Assembly (NCBI RefSeq): GCF_000499845.2
Contig: NW_027174112.1
Span: 1-64,000 of the forward strand
Length of the DNA stretch: 64,000 bases
DNA from: Phaseolus vulgaris
Lineage: Eukaryota; Streptophyta; Magnoliopsida; Fabales; Fabaceae
Direction: 5' to 3'
The notes beneath the pieces were generated by a model. It was not told where the DNA came from, made no database searches, and worked only from the letters and a program-made list of their open reading frames with translations. This document shows, piece by piece, positions 12,306 to 22,700 of the stretch. Position numbers and translations under genes: made by a program. How positions within the stretch are numbered: position 1 is the stretch's first letter; every line of letters begins with the position of its first letter.

Positions 12306-12711
12306 TATATTGTGTTATATTTTTAAGATGTATTCAAAGTTAATTTTAATATTTATAGTTTATTTTTTATTTTTTAATTTCAAAGTATAATAAGACTAAA
12401 ATAAAAATTAAAATATTATATCTATCAAGATAACAAGTATGATTACATTTTTTTTAATTAAAAATAAAAATAAAATATTATATCTGTCAGGATAACAAGT
12501 ATGATTACAATTTTTTCAATGGTTTTATTTATTCCGACAGTTATAGTAAAAAACATATAGTATGGAGAAACTTCTAAAATCTGTCTTATTTAAAATTTGT
12601 CTTATTTAAAAGATAATTTTTTATAATATTTTTATTTCATTGTTATTTATAATAAAATCATTATGGTTGAATTTTAAATAATATAAAAATTTAAAAATGT
12701 TGATAATACTC
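10986..12711. other. AT-rich intergenic sequence, no gene seen
   Basis: Long A/T-rich stretch with imperfect internal duplication near 12405-12510 (AAAATATTATATCTRTCARGATAA seen twice in shorter form) and a (TA)n run at 12259-12301. No coding-like segment was recognised. Confidence 0.5.
12259..12301. repeat. (TA)n microsatellite
   Basis: About 21 uninterrupted TA repeats are visible directly. Confidence 0.9.
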
Positions 12712-13130
12712 TTTTAAAAGATATCTTTTTAATAGTTTAAATATATTTAAAACAACAAACTGAAAAAAATAAATAAATTGAGTTTCACATTTTTTTATAA
12801 TTTTTAATATTTTATTAATTATGGGTAAAAAAATTTATTTAAAACTACCAATTCAACAAAAGTAATTAAATAGAATTTGAGATTGTTTGTTTTAAATTGA
12901 AAGAAACAGTTTGAATTAAAAAAAAAGGATTTCGAATTAAGAGAAATTGCTTAAAATTATTTTATTTTCAAAATCAGTTGAAGGGTGTCATGTCATGTTT
13001 AAATTCTGAGGGTAAAAACTGAGCCAAAATATATATTGGAGAAGATATGAAGGGAGACATAGGCAGAGAATTAGAAATAACTTATACCACCACTTTCCAC
13101 CACAACCATCATTGGCTTGGCACGCAGGCG
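12712..13130. repeat. Third, truncated copy of the segmental unit start
   Basis: Collinear with 5013-5455 and 47126-47575, including GAGAAGATATGAAGGGAGAC and CATTGGCTTGGCACGCAGGC. It breaks off exactly where the ATT-rich minisatellite begins. Confidence 0.65.
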
Positions 13131-13590
13131 TATATTAAATATTATTAATATTATTAAATATTATTAATATTATTAAATATTAGTAATATTAGTAATATTA
13201 TTAAATATTATTAATATTATTAAATATTATTAAATATTATTAATATTATTAAATATTATTAAATATTATTAATATTATTAAATATTATTAATATTATTAA
13301 ATATTATTAATATTATTAAATATTATTAATATTATTAAATATTATTAATATTATTAAATATTATTAATATTATTAAATATTATTAATATTATTAATATTA
13401 TTAAATATTATTAATATGATTAAATATTATTAATATTATTAAATATTATTAATATTATTAAATATTATTAATATTATTTAATATGATTAATATTTATAAA
13501 TATTTATTAATATTATTAAATATTTATTAATATTAATAAATATTATAAATAGTGTTAATATTAATAATATTAATTTTATATAGATTTTTA
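13131..13590. repeat. ATT-rich minisatellite, left part (about 19-bp unit)
   Basis: More than 20 copies of ATTATTAATATTATTAAAT and close variants in tandem. The array is interrupted by the solo LTR and continues on its other side at 15042. Confidence 0.9.
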
Positions 13591-13595
13591 TTAAT
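13591..13595. repeat. Target-site duplication of the solo LTR (left)
   Basis: TTAAT directly before TGTAACACC; the same five bases follow the other end at 15037-15041. Confidence 0.65.
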
Positions 13596-15036
13596 TGTAA
13601 CACCCCGAAAATACATCTAACTATTTAAATAAATGTTCTACATATTTCTATACAAACTTAGAGTTTTTCAAAATATTTCTATTACAAGATTATGACTTAT
13701 AGAAATACAAATATTTACATATCCATAACTCAAAATAAAACTCTGAAACCTTTTAAGGCTCTCCTGCACCTGTATGGTCATCTGCTCGTGTACATAGTAC
13801 AGTCATCGCAGTTCAAACACAACTCAAAAAGTAAGGGTAAGCTAGTGCAAAGAAAATCCATAACATAATTCATGGAAATAGAACAAATTTAGACTAATAA
13901 TTTATAACCATTTCTTTAAATGATTTCATGTAAAATTTCAATACTAATTCCATCATTCATATAGACCACACATGGATCTATTTTCAATCATAATCATTGG
14001 ATTTCATTTCAATCCCACTTCGTCTTCCGAAAGACTCATTAAGTATGCACCTACCAGAGACTAACACCTGACCCAAGGATTACCAGCGAATCTAATAGAA
14101 AGGATCAGGGTAAGTTCAAACATCCAATACCGAGTGTCTACAGTGGGACCCGGTGTGTATGAACTCCCTCTCAGCTTCTCACCACCTAATATCTTAGTCT
14201 ACATGACTTAGATCATTAGTGAAGCCAGATGATCTCCGTTAAACATAGGCTTTTCATACTTAACGTACCATCAAACAACAACTCATACATTATCCCAAAT
14301 GTATGACATCAATCTCATACAATTTACATCATTCGTATATAATACATATCATTCAATCACATAACATTTAAAAATTATATCATTCCATAAATTTTCCAAA
14401 GTCAAAAACAATATTTAACTCTCAAACTATCAAAATATAATATTTATAAAGTTTAAATAATATATAAACAAACACACAATATATAAACAAATAACACCCT
14501 GCAAGAGAAATTCAATATTGAGACCATGTCCCTTCCGCATTCAGATCTTCTATCCTAGCGTGCTATTAAAAAATAAATTTAGCTTCCCTTACCTTAATTG
14601 TTTGCTTTCCAAGCAACTTCTATAATTTTATTTCCCATTTCCCACAGTCTGGATAAGCTTTAAGATTTACGGGCCTAATGCAAGTTATCCAAACAGAACA
14701 AAAATTCAATTTATAGTAGAATAAGTTGAGAGGATTAAACTTCTCAACTGACCCCACCAAGATTGATGACTAAATCCTAAGGAAAAATAGAAAACAAAGG
14801 AACTTTAGAGCAAAAATGAACCTACTCTGTTTGAAAATCTGATCGGGTAGAAATGTTCCTTAACTCCTCGGCTACAGTGGTATGATCAGATTCTAAAATA
14901 GATGAAGTTTGGGAGAGAAAATTAGGAGAGAGGGAGAGAAGAGAATATGGGGAGAGAGAGAGAGAAAGAGAAAAAAAAGAAAAGAAACTATGGTGGAGGG
15001 GTAGGTTATGTGTGTTTTTTTTTTTTCGTTGTCACA
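13596..15036. mobile_element. Solo LTR (1441 bp), probably of a Ty3/gypsy retrotransposon
   Basis: The segment starts TGTAACACCCCG and ends TTGTCACA, so it has TG...CA ends, and is flanked by the 5-bp direct repeat TTAAT. It contains no polymerase coding, and its composition differs strongly from the minisatellite around it. This is the expected result of recombination between the two LTRs of a retrotransposon that had inserted into the ATT repeat. The TGTAACACCCC terminus is one I associate with plant chromovirus-type gypsy LTRs, an assignment from memory. Orientation is not certain: the purine-rich GAGAGAGA tract at 14880-14995 would be a pyrimidine-rich leader if the LTR reads on the minus strand. 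Confidence 0.65.
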
Positions 15037-15041
15037 TTAAT
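15037..15041. repeat. Target-site duplication of the solo LTR (right)
   Basis: TTAAT directly after ...GTCACA, pairing with 13591-13595. Because the target is an ATT-rich repeat, chance agreement cannot be excluded. Confidence 0.6.
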
Positions 15042-15260
15042 AGTATTTATATTATTAATGTTATTATTAATATTATCAATAATGTTAATTTTATATATAT
15101 TTTTATTAATAGTATTTATATTATTAATGTTATTATTAATTTTGTTATATTACTAATATCATTAATACTATTATTATTAATATTATTTATATTATTAATA
15201 TAATACTAATTATATTATTTAAATTATTATATTAATATTAATAATACGTATAAATTAGTT
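15042..15260. repeat. ATT-rich minisatellite, right part
   Basis: Continues the TATTATTAATRTTATTATTAA pattern of the left part; the small ORFs here are repeat-derived. Confidence 0.75.
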
Positions 15261-15332
15261 ATGATTATTATTATTTATGAATATGAATTATGAGTTTATA
15301 ATTTTTTATATTATATTAATATTTTTAATTTT

Positions 15333-15612
15333 TAGGATTTTTTTATAGAGAATCTTTTCTTTGGTATAATAGGCTTTCACCTTGTTTGTTCTTAAAATTC
15401 TTTAGGATAATCTACCTATGTATCGTTTTTGTTAATATATGAGTTTTGGTCTAGTCCCGTATTTTTGTATTTTCTTTCTTTTTTCTTTTGTTTAATAATA
15501 CTTTTTTTCATGTGATGGTAAATGATTGTTGTTACTTGAAGTGTCAGCCTAGCTGAGATCTTAAATTTCTTACTAATGCCTAACATAAAAGCTTTTATTT
15601 TTTTAAAAAAAA
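15333..15612 (+). mobile_element. 5'-truncated LINE 3' end (plus strand)
   Basis: The sequence matches the reverse complement of 16945-17190 at the end of the minus-strand LINE fragment: the last RNase H codons (ATAGAGAATCTTTTC), GATAATCTACCTATGTATCG, the T-rich stretch and the GTGTCAGCCTAGCTGAGAT block. It ends in an A-rich tail at about 15593-15612 and abuts the broken exon 2 of small-gene copy B. Only the extreme C-terminus of the LINE protein is covered and it is not open. Confidence 0.6.
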
Positions 15613-16256
15613 GTATGTTCTTCACAATCACCCATTTCTTGCGCATGCACCTTCCACTTGTTGATATCTGCATAGCAAACTCAACTCATCACTTAGATAT
15701 TATTTTTTGTAGCCAGAAAATGAACTTACCCAACTTCCTCTTCTCCACTACTCATCTCCTCACTTTCACCTTGAACAGAGCATGGGTATCCATGAAGTAG
15801 CACCAGAGGTTTACAGAAGAATATACAAGTAATGAAACTTATGAAGCCCATACACTCCTCTTAAACATCGACACTCTCGTATAACATTTGTAGGATATGT
15901 ATCCGTGAAGTGTCCAATTCAAAAAGTATTTGTTAGATTTCTGACAATGTTAATATTAGTACGGTTCTAACACAATTTAAAAAAAAAAATTTAAATTTTT
16001 ACAAACTTAAATTTATTGTATAAATTTTTATATAATTATAAAAATAAGAAACAAATTCTTTTAAACCAATCATAAAAAAATAATATTTTTTATTCCAAAA
16101 ATTATCTAAAACATAGTTATGCACATAAATCTTTATTATTAATTTATATAATATAATATATAAATTCATATCCTTTATCTACCTATATAAACTCACCTCA
16201 TTATTCTTCATCTCGTCCCAGCGAAGATGCTTCCTTCCATTATCACCAACAGCCAT
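15613..16256 (-). pseudogene. Small two-exon gene family, copy B (exon 2 cut by LINE)
   Basis: Exon 1 (16256-16197) is intact: 20 codons reading MAVGDNGRK...MKNNE, followed by GTGAGT, a good donor. Exon 2 starts at 15667 after TATGCAG and reads ISTSGRCMRKKWVIVKNI before running at 15613 into the A-rich tail of the plus-strand LINE fragment, so the conserved C-terminal third is missing. The intron is enlarged by a dispersed AT-rich repeat (about 15840-16190) that is also in the intron of copy E. Exon 1 is nearly identical to that of copy E, so B and E are close relatives. Confidence 0.55.
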
Positions 16257-16916
16257 ATGTGTGGCACAGGGAGGAGTTGCATGAGCTACTTATAGCTAAG
16301 ATCTAGTTAAGGATATGTAACGAGAGAGCATTAAACATTAGTGAATGCAGATAAACACACGTAGCCAATTCCGTTTTACACCTGTGATGAGGTCAGAAAA
16401 ACTTCAAATTCGCCATCAGTTGTGGAAAAGATATGACGTTACCCAGTTTGGTTAAGTGCCTAAAGCAGAGAAGAACTAAAAAATTGAAAGAGTATTGGAT
16501 GAAAAAGTAAGTGAAGTTTGAAATATTATTGACTTGATAATCAATAAATTAATATTTTAGTTATATCTAATTTATTTTTTAATTTAAAAATATTATTATA
16601 TTATTATAATGGTTTCTTATTTTATTTATTCGGTGGCGGGACATGAAAACAAATGTGTCGTGAGCAATCTCTTTTGAAAAATATTGTGGTGAAAAAATAA
16701 CCAATGAGGTGAAGAGAGATGTTTGAGATATCTGAGACTCCTTTTATATAACACTGAAAAAGATAACCACTGGGATACATAATTATGCTTTTTTAAAATA
16801 AAGATAAAAATGGTTTTAAGGTGACAAATTGGGCGTAGGAAAATTTTGTGAAGTGACCTTTCTTTCCTTGTTTGAACTAACAAAGTTTTGCTAAACAAAC
16901 GAAGTTTTGTTAGGTG
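16257..16916. other. Upstream flank of copy B and unassigned sequence
   Basis: The first 110 bases share GGCACAGGGAGGAGTTGCAT and GAGTTAAGGATATGTAACGA-type sequence with the flanks of copies C and E. The rest is AT-rich, and the 90-residue minus ORF at 16626-16898 has no recognisable feature. Confidence 0.35.
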
Positions 16917-17700
16917 ATTTTTTTTGTTTTTTTTTTTTTATTTTTTATAAAGTTTTCGTGTTAGGCATCACTATGCAACTTGACATCTCAGCTAAGCTGA
17001 CACCTCAAGAAACAACAATCATCTGCCATCACATGAAAAAAAAAATATTATTAAAAAAAAGAAAAAAGAAAGAAAATACAAAAATATGGGGGGACTAGAC
17101 CAAAACCCATATGTTAACACAAACGATACATAGGTAGATTATACCTATTCATAAAGAATTCTAAGAGCAGACTAGTTGGGAGTCTATTATACCAATGAAA
17201 AGATTCTCTATGAATAAATCCTAAATTAGCCAACTTATCAGCACACGCATTCCCTTCACGAAAAATATGAGTTACCCTAAACCTGATTGTCTCACAAAAA
17301 TTAAGACAAGTATTCCATCGATTCTGAAGCATCCACGGAACATTAGTCCTAGCAGTAAACGCAGCACAAACCAAGACAGAATCACATTCAAGCCAGACAT
17401 TAGTAAGTCCCATTTTTTGAGCTTCCTCCATAACATGTATAACTCCATAAAACTCAGCAACCAAAGCAGTTTGAACTTCAAGAAACGCTGAAAAAGCACC
17501 AATAAATTCTCCCATACTCTCACGAAAAATACCTCCACAAGTAGCAAGACCAGGATACCCCTAGCAGCCCCATCAGTATTAATTTTGACCCAGCCTGGTG
17601 AAGGAAATTCCCATCTAATAGGAAGAAGACGAAGAACTTTACCACTACGAGGACGTGTACTAGTTTCAACATCGTAAAAGTTTTCTTTAAGATCTTAACA
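16917..17700 (-). mobile_element. 5'-truncated L1-type LINE with RNase H domain (degenerate)
   Basis: On the minus strand an RVT_3-type RNase H domain is readable. It contains WVKINTDGAARG (first catalytic Asp), LVAEFYGVIHVMEEAQKMGL (Glu), WLECDS (Asp) and REGNACADKLANLGF (last Asp), ending at a TAA near 17114. One base is missing between GAARG and the next codons (about 17555), so the domain spans two frames (17515-17114 and upstream). No reverse transcriptase remains, which fits 5' truncation. The 3' part carries the same GTGTCAGCTTAGCTGAG block as the plus-strand fragment and ends in an A-rich tail at about 16942-16917. Not functional. Confidence 0.7.
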
Positions 17701-18390
17701 TCCTCAAGATATGCGACCATCGGATGATTTTAGGTCTGGTATTCTAAGGTACAGAAGAATCAAAAATTGAAAACAATGGTTAGACAGAAAATTAACTTAT
17801 GAAAAGATAAAACTATAAAGTTAAAAATTTATTTTTTCACATTTAAAAAAAATAATTCAATAATTTTCTTTTAATAATATAATATATAATAAAATATATC
17901 AGGTTTAAATTTAAAAAATATAATTAAAATTTTAATATTATGAGTTGTTAAGTAATTATTATTTTTTAAAATATTAAAATCTATCTATTTAATTGAAACA
18001 AGATAAATGTTTGATAAAAAAAATTCAAAAAAATTAAAATTCAAAAAATCTCAAATTTACGTAATATTTTGAAAAACTACGTTTTCAAACAAATTTATGT
18101 CATTGAACTTCAAGAAATCATTTATGTTAAAATATATGAAATTTTACTCTTTTTTTAAAAATAAAATAAAAATTTAAATAATGAAAGTAAAAAATAAATT
18201 TATTTTAAAATATTGGAACATCTCTCTTAACAATTGAAAGATAATGAATAATAAGAAAGATGATTTGTTTTTAATAAAACAAAAACACAAAATTATAAAA
18301 TAAATAATAATAATAATAATTAAAAAATAAAATAATTAAATATTTTAAATGTAATTGATGCAAAATATTTAAAAACAAATTTATTATCTT
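17701..18390. other. AT-rich intergenic sequence, no gene seen
   Basis: Mostly A/T runs with weak internal repeats; no coding-like stretch recognised. Confidence 0.5.
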
Positions 18391-18399
18391 TTAAATTCA

Positions 18400-18800
18400 A
18401 GGTATAATTACTACCTTCTTCTCTATCACCACAACCTGTCGTATCCATAATCTTAATTGCATTTTTCACACACTCCTCACTTTCACCCCTTTGTTGTTTC
18501 TTGCACAACACATCACACAAAAAGTCAGAAAAAACAATTTCATAACCAAACATTTTTGCGGAGAATTAAACAGGTTTAACTTCATCGTATGTATCAACTT
18601 CCAAACTACTGAATAAGGAAGCATCTCATCATTATCCAAATTCATAATCTTATAATACCTATTGTCGATTCTTTCATCCTTCCCGAATTGAAAACTTGCA
18701 TATGCTTATAAATCCTCTGAAACCCTCATAAATTCCTCCTCTTCCACGTCCGATAGTGATTTTGGCTTGACACACCTCACGCTCTCCCCAACCACCTAAA
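18400..18800 (-). pseudogene. Unidentified degenerate coding segment
   Basis: Minus-strand translations in alternating frames look protein-like: KPKSLSDVEEEEFMRVSEDL, then a TAA, FQFGKDERIDNRYYKIMN, and KMFGYEIVFSDFLCDVLCKK followed by GESEECVKNAIKIMDTTGCG. The frame changes and stops indicate a decayed gene or transposon fragment. I do not recognise the family. Confidence 0.3.
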
Positions 18801-18842
18801 CAAATAAAAAAATATTACATCCTTCTTTCTTTATTCAATTTT

Positions 18843-19076
18843 TCAATAGATGCTTATAATGAATTTATTTCTCCACATAATGTAAAATATTATCATTAAG
18901 ATAAGATAAGGAAAGTTTATTTTTATGAACCTATTGTCCAAAAGTTTCTTAGCAAAAGATTTTGCAAATAAATCTGTTAGATTTTGAGAAGAGTGAAATT
19001 TATGGATTTCTATATCAGCATATTCTTTTGAAGATAATGAGTAAGAAAGGATTTTAAATGAATGTGTTTTATTCAA
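18843..19076 (-). pseudogene. Remnant of a copia pol 3' end
   Basis: The translation contains EIHKFHSSQNLTDLFAKSF followed by KKLLDNRFIKIN. This resembles the final part of copia polyproteins after the RNase H domain (pattern ...SSQNLADxFTKxLP...). Only this tail is recognisable, with no LTR or upstream polymerase next to it. It is unrelated in position to the intact copia element that starts at 19401. Confidence 0.4.
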
Positions 19077-19395
19077 TTCCTTTTAATTTATATTTAAATG
19101 ACTGTTTAATTTAAATAATGATTATAAATAAATTAATATTTTAATCAGTTTAACTAAGATTAAAATGAGATTAACTTTAAAATTCGTGATAACTCGAGTC
19201 ATTTATTTCTATAAAGATGAATGTAATATGGTAAAAGGTATATTTTTCTACAATTGTTTTAAATTCTAAATAAAATTTCTATAAAGATGAATATAATCTG
19301 GTAAAAGGTATATTTTCATACAATATTTATTGTTTTAAATTCTAAATAATAATTTGAGTGTTTGAAAAATCTTTTATAATCATCTTCATCAAGAT

Positions 19396-19400
19396 CCTAT
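19396..19400. repeat. Target-site duplication of copia element 1 (left)
   Basis: CCTAT, repeated at 24515-24519 beyond the other LTR. Confidence 0.9.
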
Positions 19401-19704
19401 TCACAAAAATGGCCAATTGCAGTAAAAGAGCAATAAAAGAGAGAGCCAAAAGCAAGAACCGTGAATACAGAGAAGCTTAGAGAAAGAGTGAAGAGAAGCT
19501 TTGAGAGAGAGAAAGAGGGTTTCATTAATTGATTAATGAAAAGTGTACAGTACAAGGGTTATACAGAAAGGAAAACAATATAGGCACACGTAAGAGCCCA
19601 AAGACCCACAAGGGCCCAAAAACAGAAAACCAGCAAAAAAGAAATGGTTGCAGTAACATAAATAAACTCTAAAACAAATACAATAACAGAAAGATATTTT
19701 AACA
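19401..19704 (-). repeat. 3' LTR of copia element 1 (304 bp)
   Basis: Coding-strand start TGTTAAAATATC and end TTTTTGTGA. The gag-pol stop codon lies at bases 4-6 of this LTR. Confidence 0.93.
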
Positions 19705-22700
19705 TCCCCCCTCAAGCTGGGAATAGATATTCTTCATTCCCAGCTTGGAATATAAGGTCTTGAACATCTTAGGTGGTAGAGGTTTCGTGAAAAAATCTGC
19801 AGTTTGCATGGAGGAGGAGACAGGAAGCAACTTGATCAGTCCTTGATTGAGTTTTTCTCGAACTACATGGCAGTCAATCTCTATATGCTTTGTTCGTTCG
19901 TGGAAAACTTGATTGTGAGCAATCTGGATTGCTGACTGACTATCACAGTATAAAAGAGCAGGTTGAATGAAGGAAATTCGAAGATCTTGTAAAAGGTAGA
20001 CCAGCCATTGAATTTCGCATGTGGTGGCAGCTAATGCTCTGTATTCTGCTTCAGAGGAGCTTCTTGAAATCGTTTGCTGTTTCTTTGATTTCCAGGAGAT
20101 CAAAGTCTCACCCAAATATACACAGAAGCCCGTGATGGATTTTCTGGTCTCGGGGCAAGTAGCCCAATCTGAATCGCTGTACGCTTTGATCTGCACAGGA
20201 GTATTGTTATGGAGAAAGATACCAGCACCAGGTGAGGCCTTTAAATATTTGAGAACATGAAAAGCTGCTTGAGAATGAATGTTGGTAGGTGCAGATACAA
20301 AATGACTGAGGTGGTTGACAGCATAGGCAATATCTGGGCGTGTATTGGTAAGGTAAATGAGGCGTCCTACCAGTCTTCTATAGGATGTAGCTTCTTCTTC
20401 ATTGAGTCTTTCTCCTTTATCAGCAGTGAGGCGAAGAGTATGTGCCATGGGTGTGAGAGAAGGAGCACAAGCAAGCATACCAGTTTCTGTAAGGAGATCT
20501 AAGGTGTATTTTCGTTGACTAAGGTGGATACCAGTGTTGTTCCTTGCAATTTCGAGGCCTAGAAAGTATGTAAGATCCCCTAAATTCTTGATGCAGAAAT
20601 GCTGATGAAGCAAGGTTGTGATTTGATTAATTTCAGCAAGGTGGTTCCCAGTTAAGACTATGTCATCCACATAGACAAGAAGTGCAATTATTTTCTCTCC
20701 ATCATGTTTCAAGAAAAGAGAGTGGTCAGCAGTGGAGATATTATAGTTATGAGATTTGAGAAAATTGGAAAGTTTGGCATACCATTGGCATCCGGCTTGC
20801 TTGAGGCCATACAGAGACCTTTGAAGTTTGCACACTTTATTCCTATTTGCTACTGGAAAACCAGGGGGAAGCTTCATGTAAACTTCTTCATTTAAGTCTC
20901 CATGAAGGAAAGCGTTGTTCACATCCAATTGCTTAAGATCCCAATCTTTTGCTGCAGCAAGAGCCAGGAGAAGCCTTAAAGTGGTTAACTTTGCTACTGG
21001 TGCAAACGTATCTAAGAAGTCTAGACCCTCCATTTGATTGTAGCCTTTCGCTACTAGCCTGGCTTTATATCTTTCTATAGTACCATTTGAGTGATATTTG
21101 ATCTTGTAAACCCATCTACAACCAATGGCAGATTTTCCAGGGGGAAGATCTGTAATACTCCAGGTCTTATTAGCTGCAAGGGCTGCTAACTCATTCTGCA
21201 TTGCTTGGACCCAAAGAGGATTCTGAATGGCTGCCTCATAGTTTTGAGGCTCATCATGAGAATAGATAGACATTATGGTATATCTAAAATTAGAGGATAG
21301 GGAATTAAAATTAATGTAAGTTTGTATGGGATACTTGGTACTAACCTGATTACTGCTAGTCTGGAAGTCTTGCAAATAGATTGGTATCCTTCTATTACGG
21401 TCAGATCTTCTGAGTGTAACAGCAGGCACGTCATTGTTATCAACACAAAGATCATCATCATTTTTATCAGGAGAGCTATGGTCATTATGCAGATTTATGT
21501 CATCATAAGTTTGAGCATAGTGTTGTGGTATGGGAAGCGAAAGACTGTTAGGATCTTTTTCATTTTTCAAAGAATATGGAAAACAATTTTCATAAAAAAC
21601 AACATTTCTTGAAACTTCAATTTTGTGATTTTTTAAGTTTAGAAAGACAAAACCTTTGGTGTGTGGTTTAAAACCAAGAAAGACACCAGGAACAGCGCGG
21701 CTGTCCAGCTTCTTTCTATGGGCAACAAGAGTAGAGGAATAACACAAACAACCAAAGATACGCAAGTCAGAAATGTCACACAACTTTCCATGCAATTTTT
21801 CATATGGTGTTTCATTTTTGAGCAAAGGAGTAGGAATACAATTAATTAAGAAAACAGCATGTTGGACAGCAAAATTCCAGAAATTAGCAGGGAGTTTTGA
21901 ATGAAAAAGGAGAGATCTTGTAACGTTTAAAATATGTTGATGCTTTCGTTCAACAACACCATTTTGCTCAGGTGTTTCTATGCATGAAGTTTGATGTAAA
22001 ATGCCCTTTGAAGCAAAAAAATCTTTCATCACAAATTCAACACCATTATCAGTACGAATAGATTTGACTTTTGTTTGAAAATGATTTTCAATGTAAGAGA
22101 CAAAACTCACAACATTAGCTCTAACTTCAGACTTATTTTGCATAGAGAAAATCCAAGTAAAGCGAGAAAAATCATCAACAATAGTGAGAAAATATCTATG
22201 GCCGTGCATAGAGATAACAGAACAAGGACCCCATACATCCATGTGAATTAAATCAAATATATGTGCAGAATGAGTAGTGCTAAGAGAAAAGGGCAGTTTC
22301 TTTTGTTTAGCTTGATGACAAGCATCACAAAAATAAGATTTTTCAACAGATATATCAGGATAGTAGGTTTGTAAAGTCTTTAGTCTCTCATCAGAAGGAT
22401 GACCTAATCTTTGATGCCAAAGACCAACAGTTTTAGTTATACAATTCAAGAGAGGAGGAACATGCTGTGAAATGGATCTATCTAAACAATATAAGCCACC
22501 AATCAAATCAGCTGAACCAATCCTGTCTCTGGTTCTGCTGTCCTGTATGATACACTTGTTAGAGCAGAAAATTAAATGACATTGAAGGCAAGAAGTAAGT
22601 TTTGATATAGAGATTAGATTGAAAGAAAAAGCTGGAACATATAGAACATTTGTGAGGCTAATTTTGTAATTGAGATTAACAGTTCCTGAATAATTGGAAG

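Noticed and set aside
13131..15260. Tandem repeat considered as a CRISPR-like array
   Set aside because: No unique spacers; a simple ATT-rich minisatellite in a plant nuclear context.
18843..19076. Copia tail considered as part of element 1
   Set aside because: It lies outside the left LTR and target duplication, and element 1 already contains its own complete 3' end.
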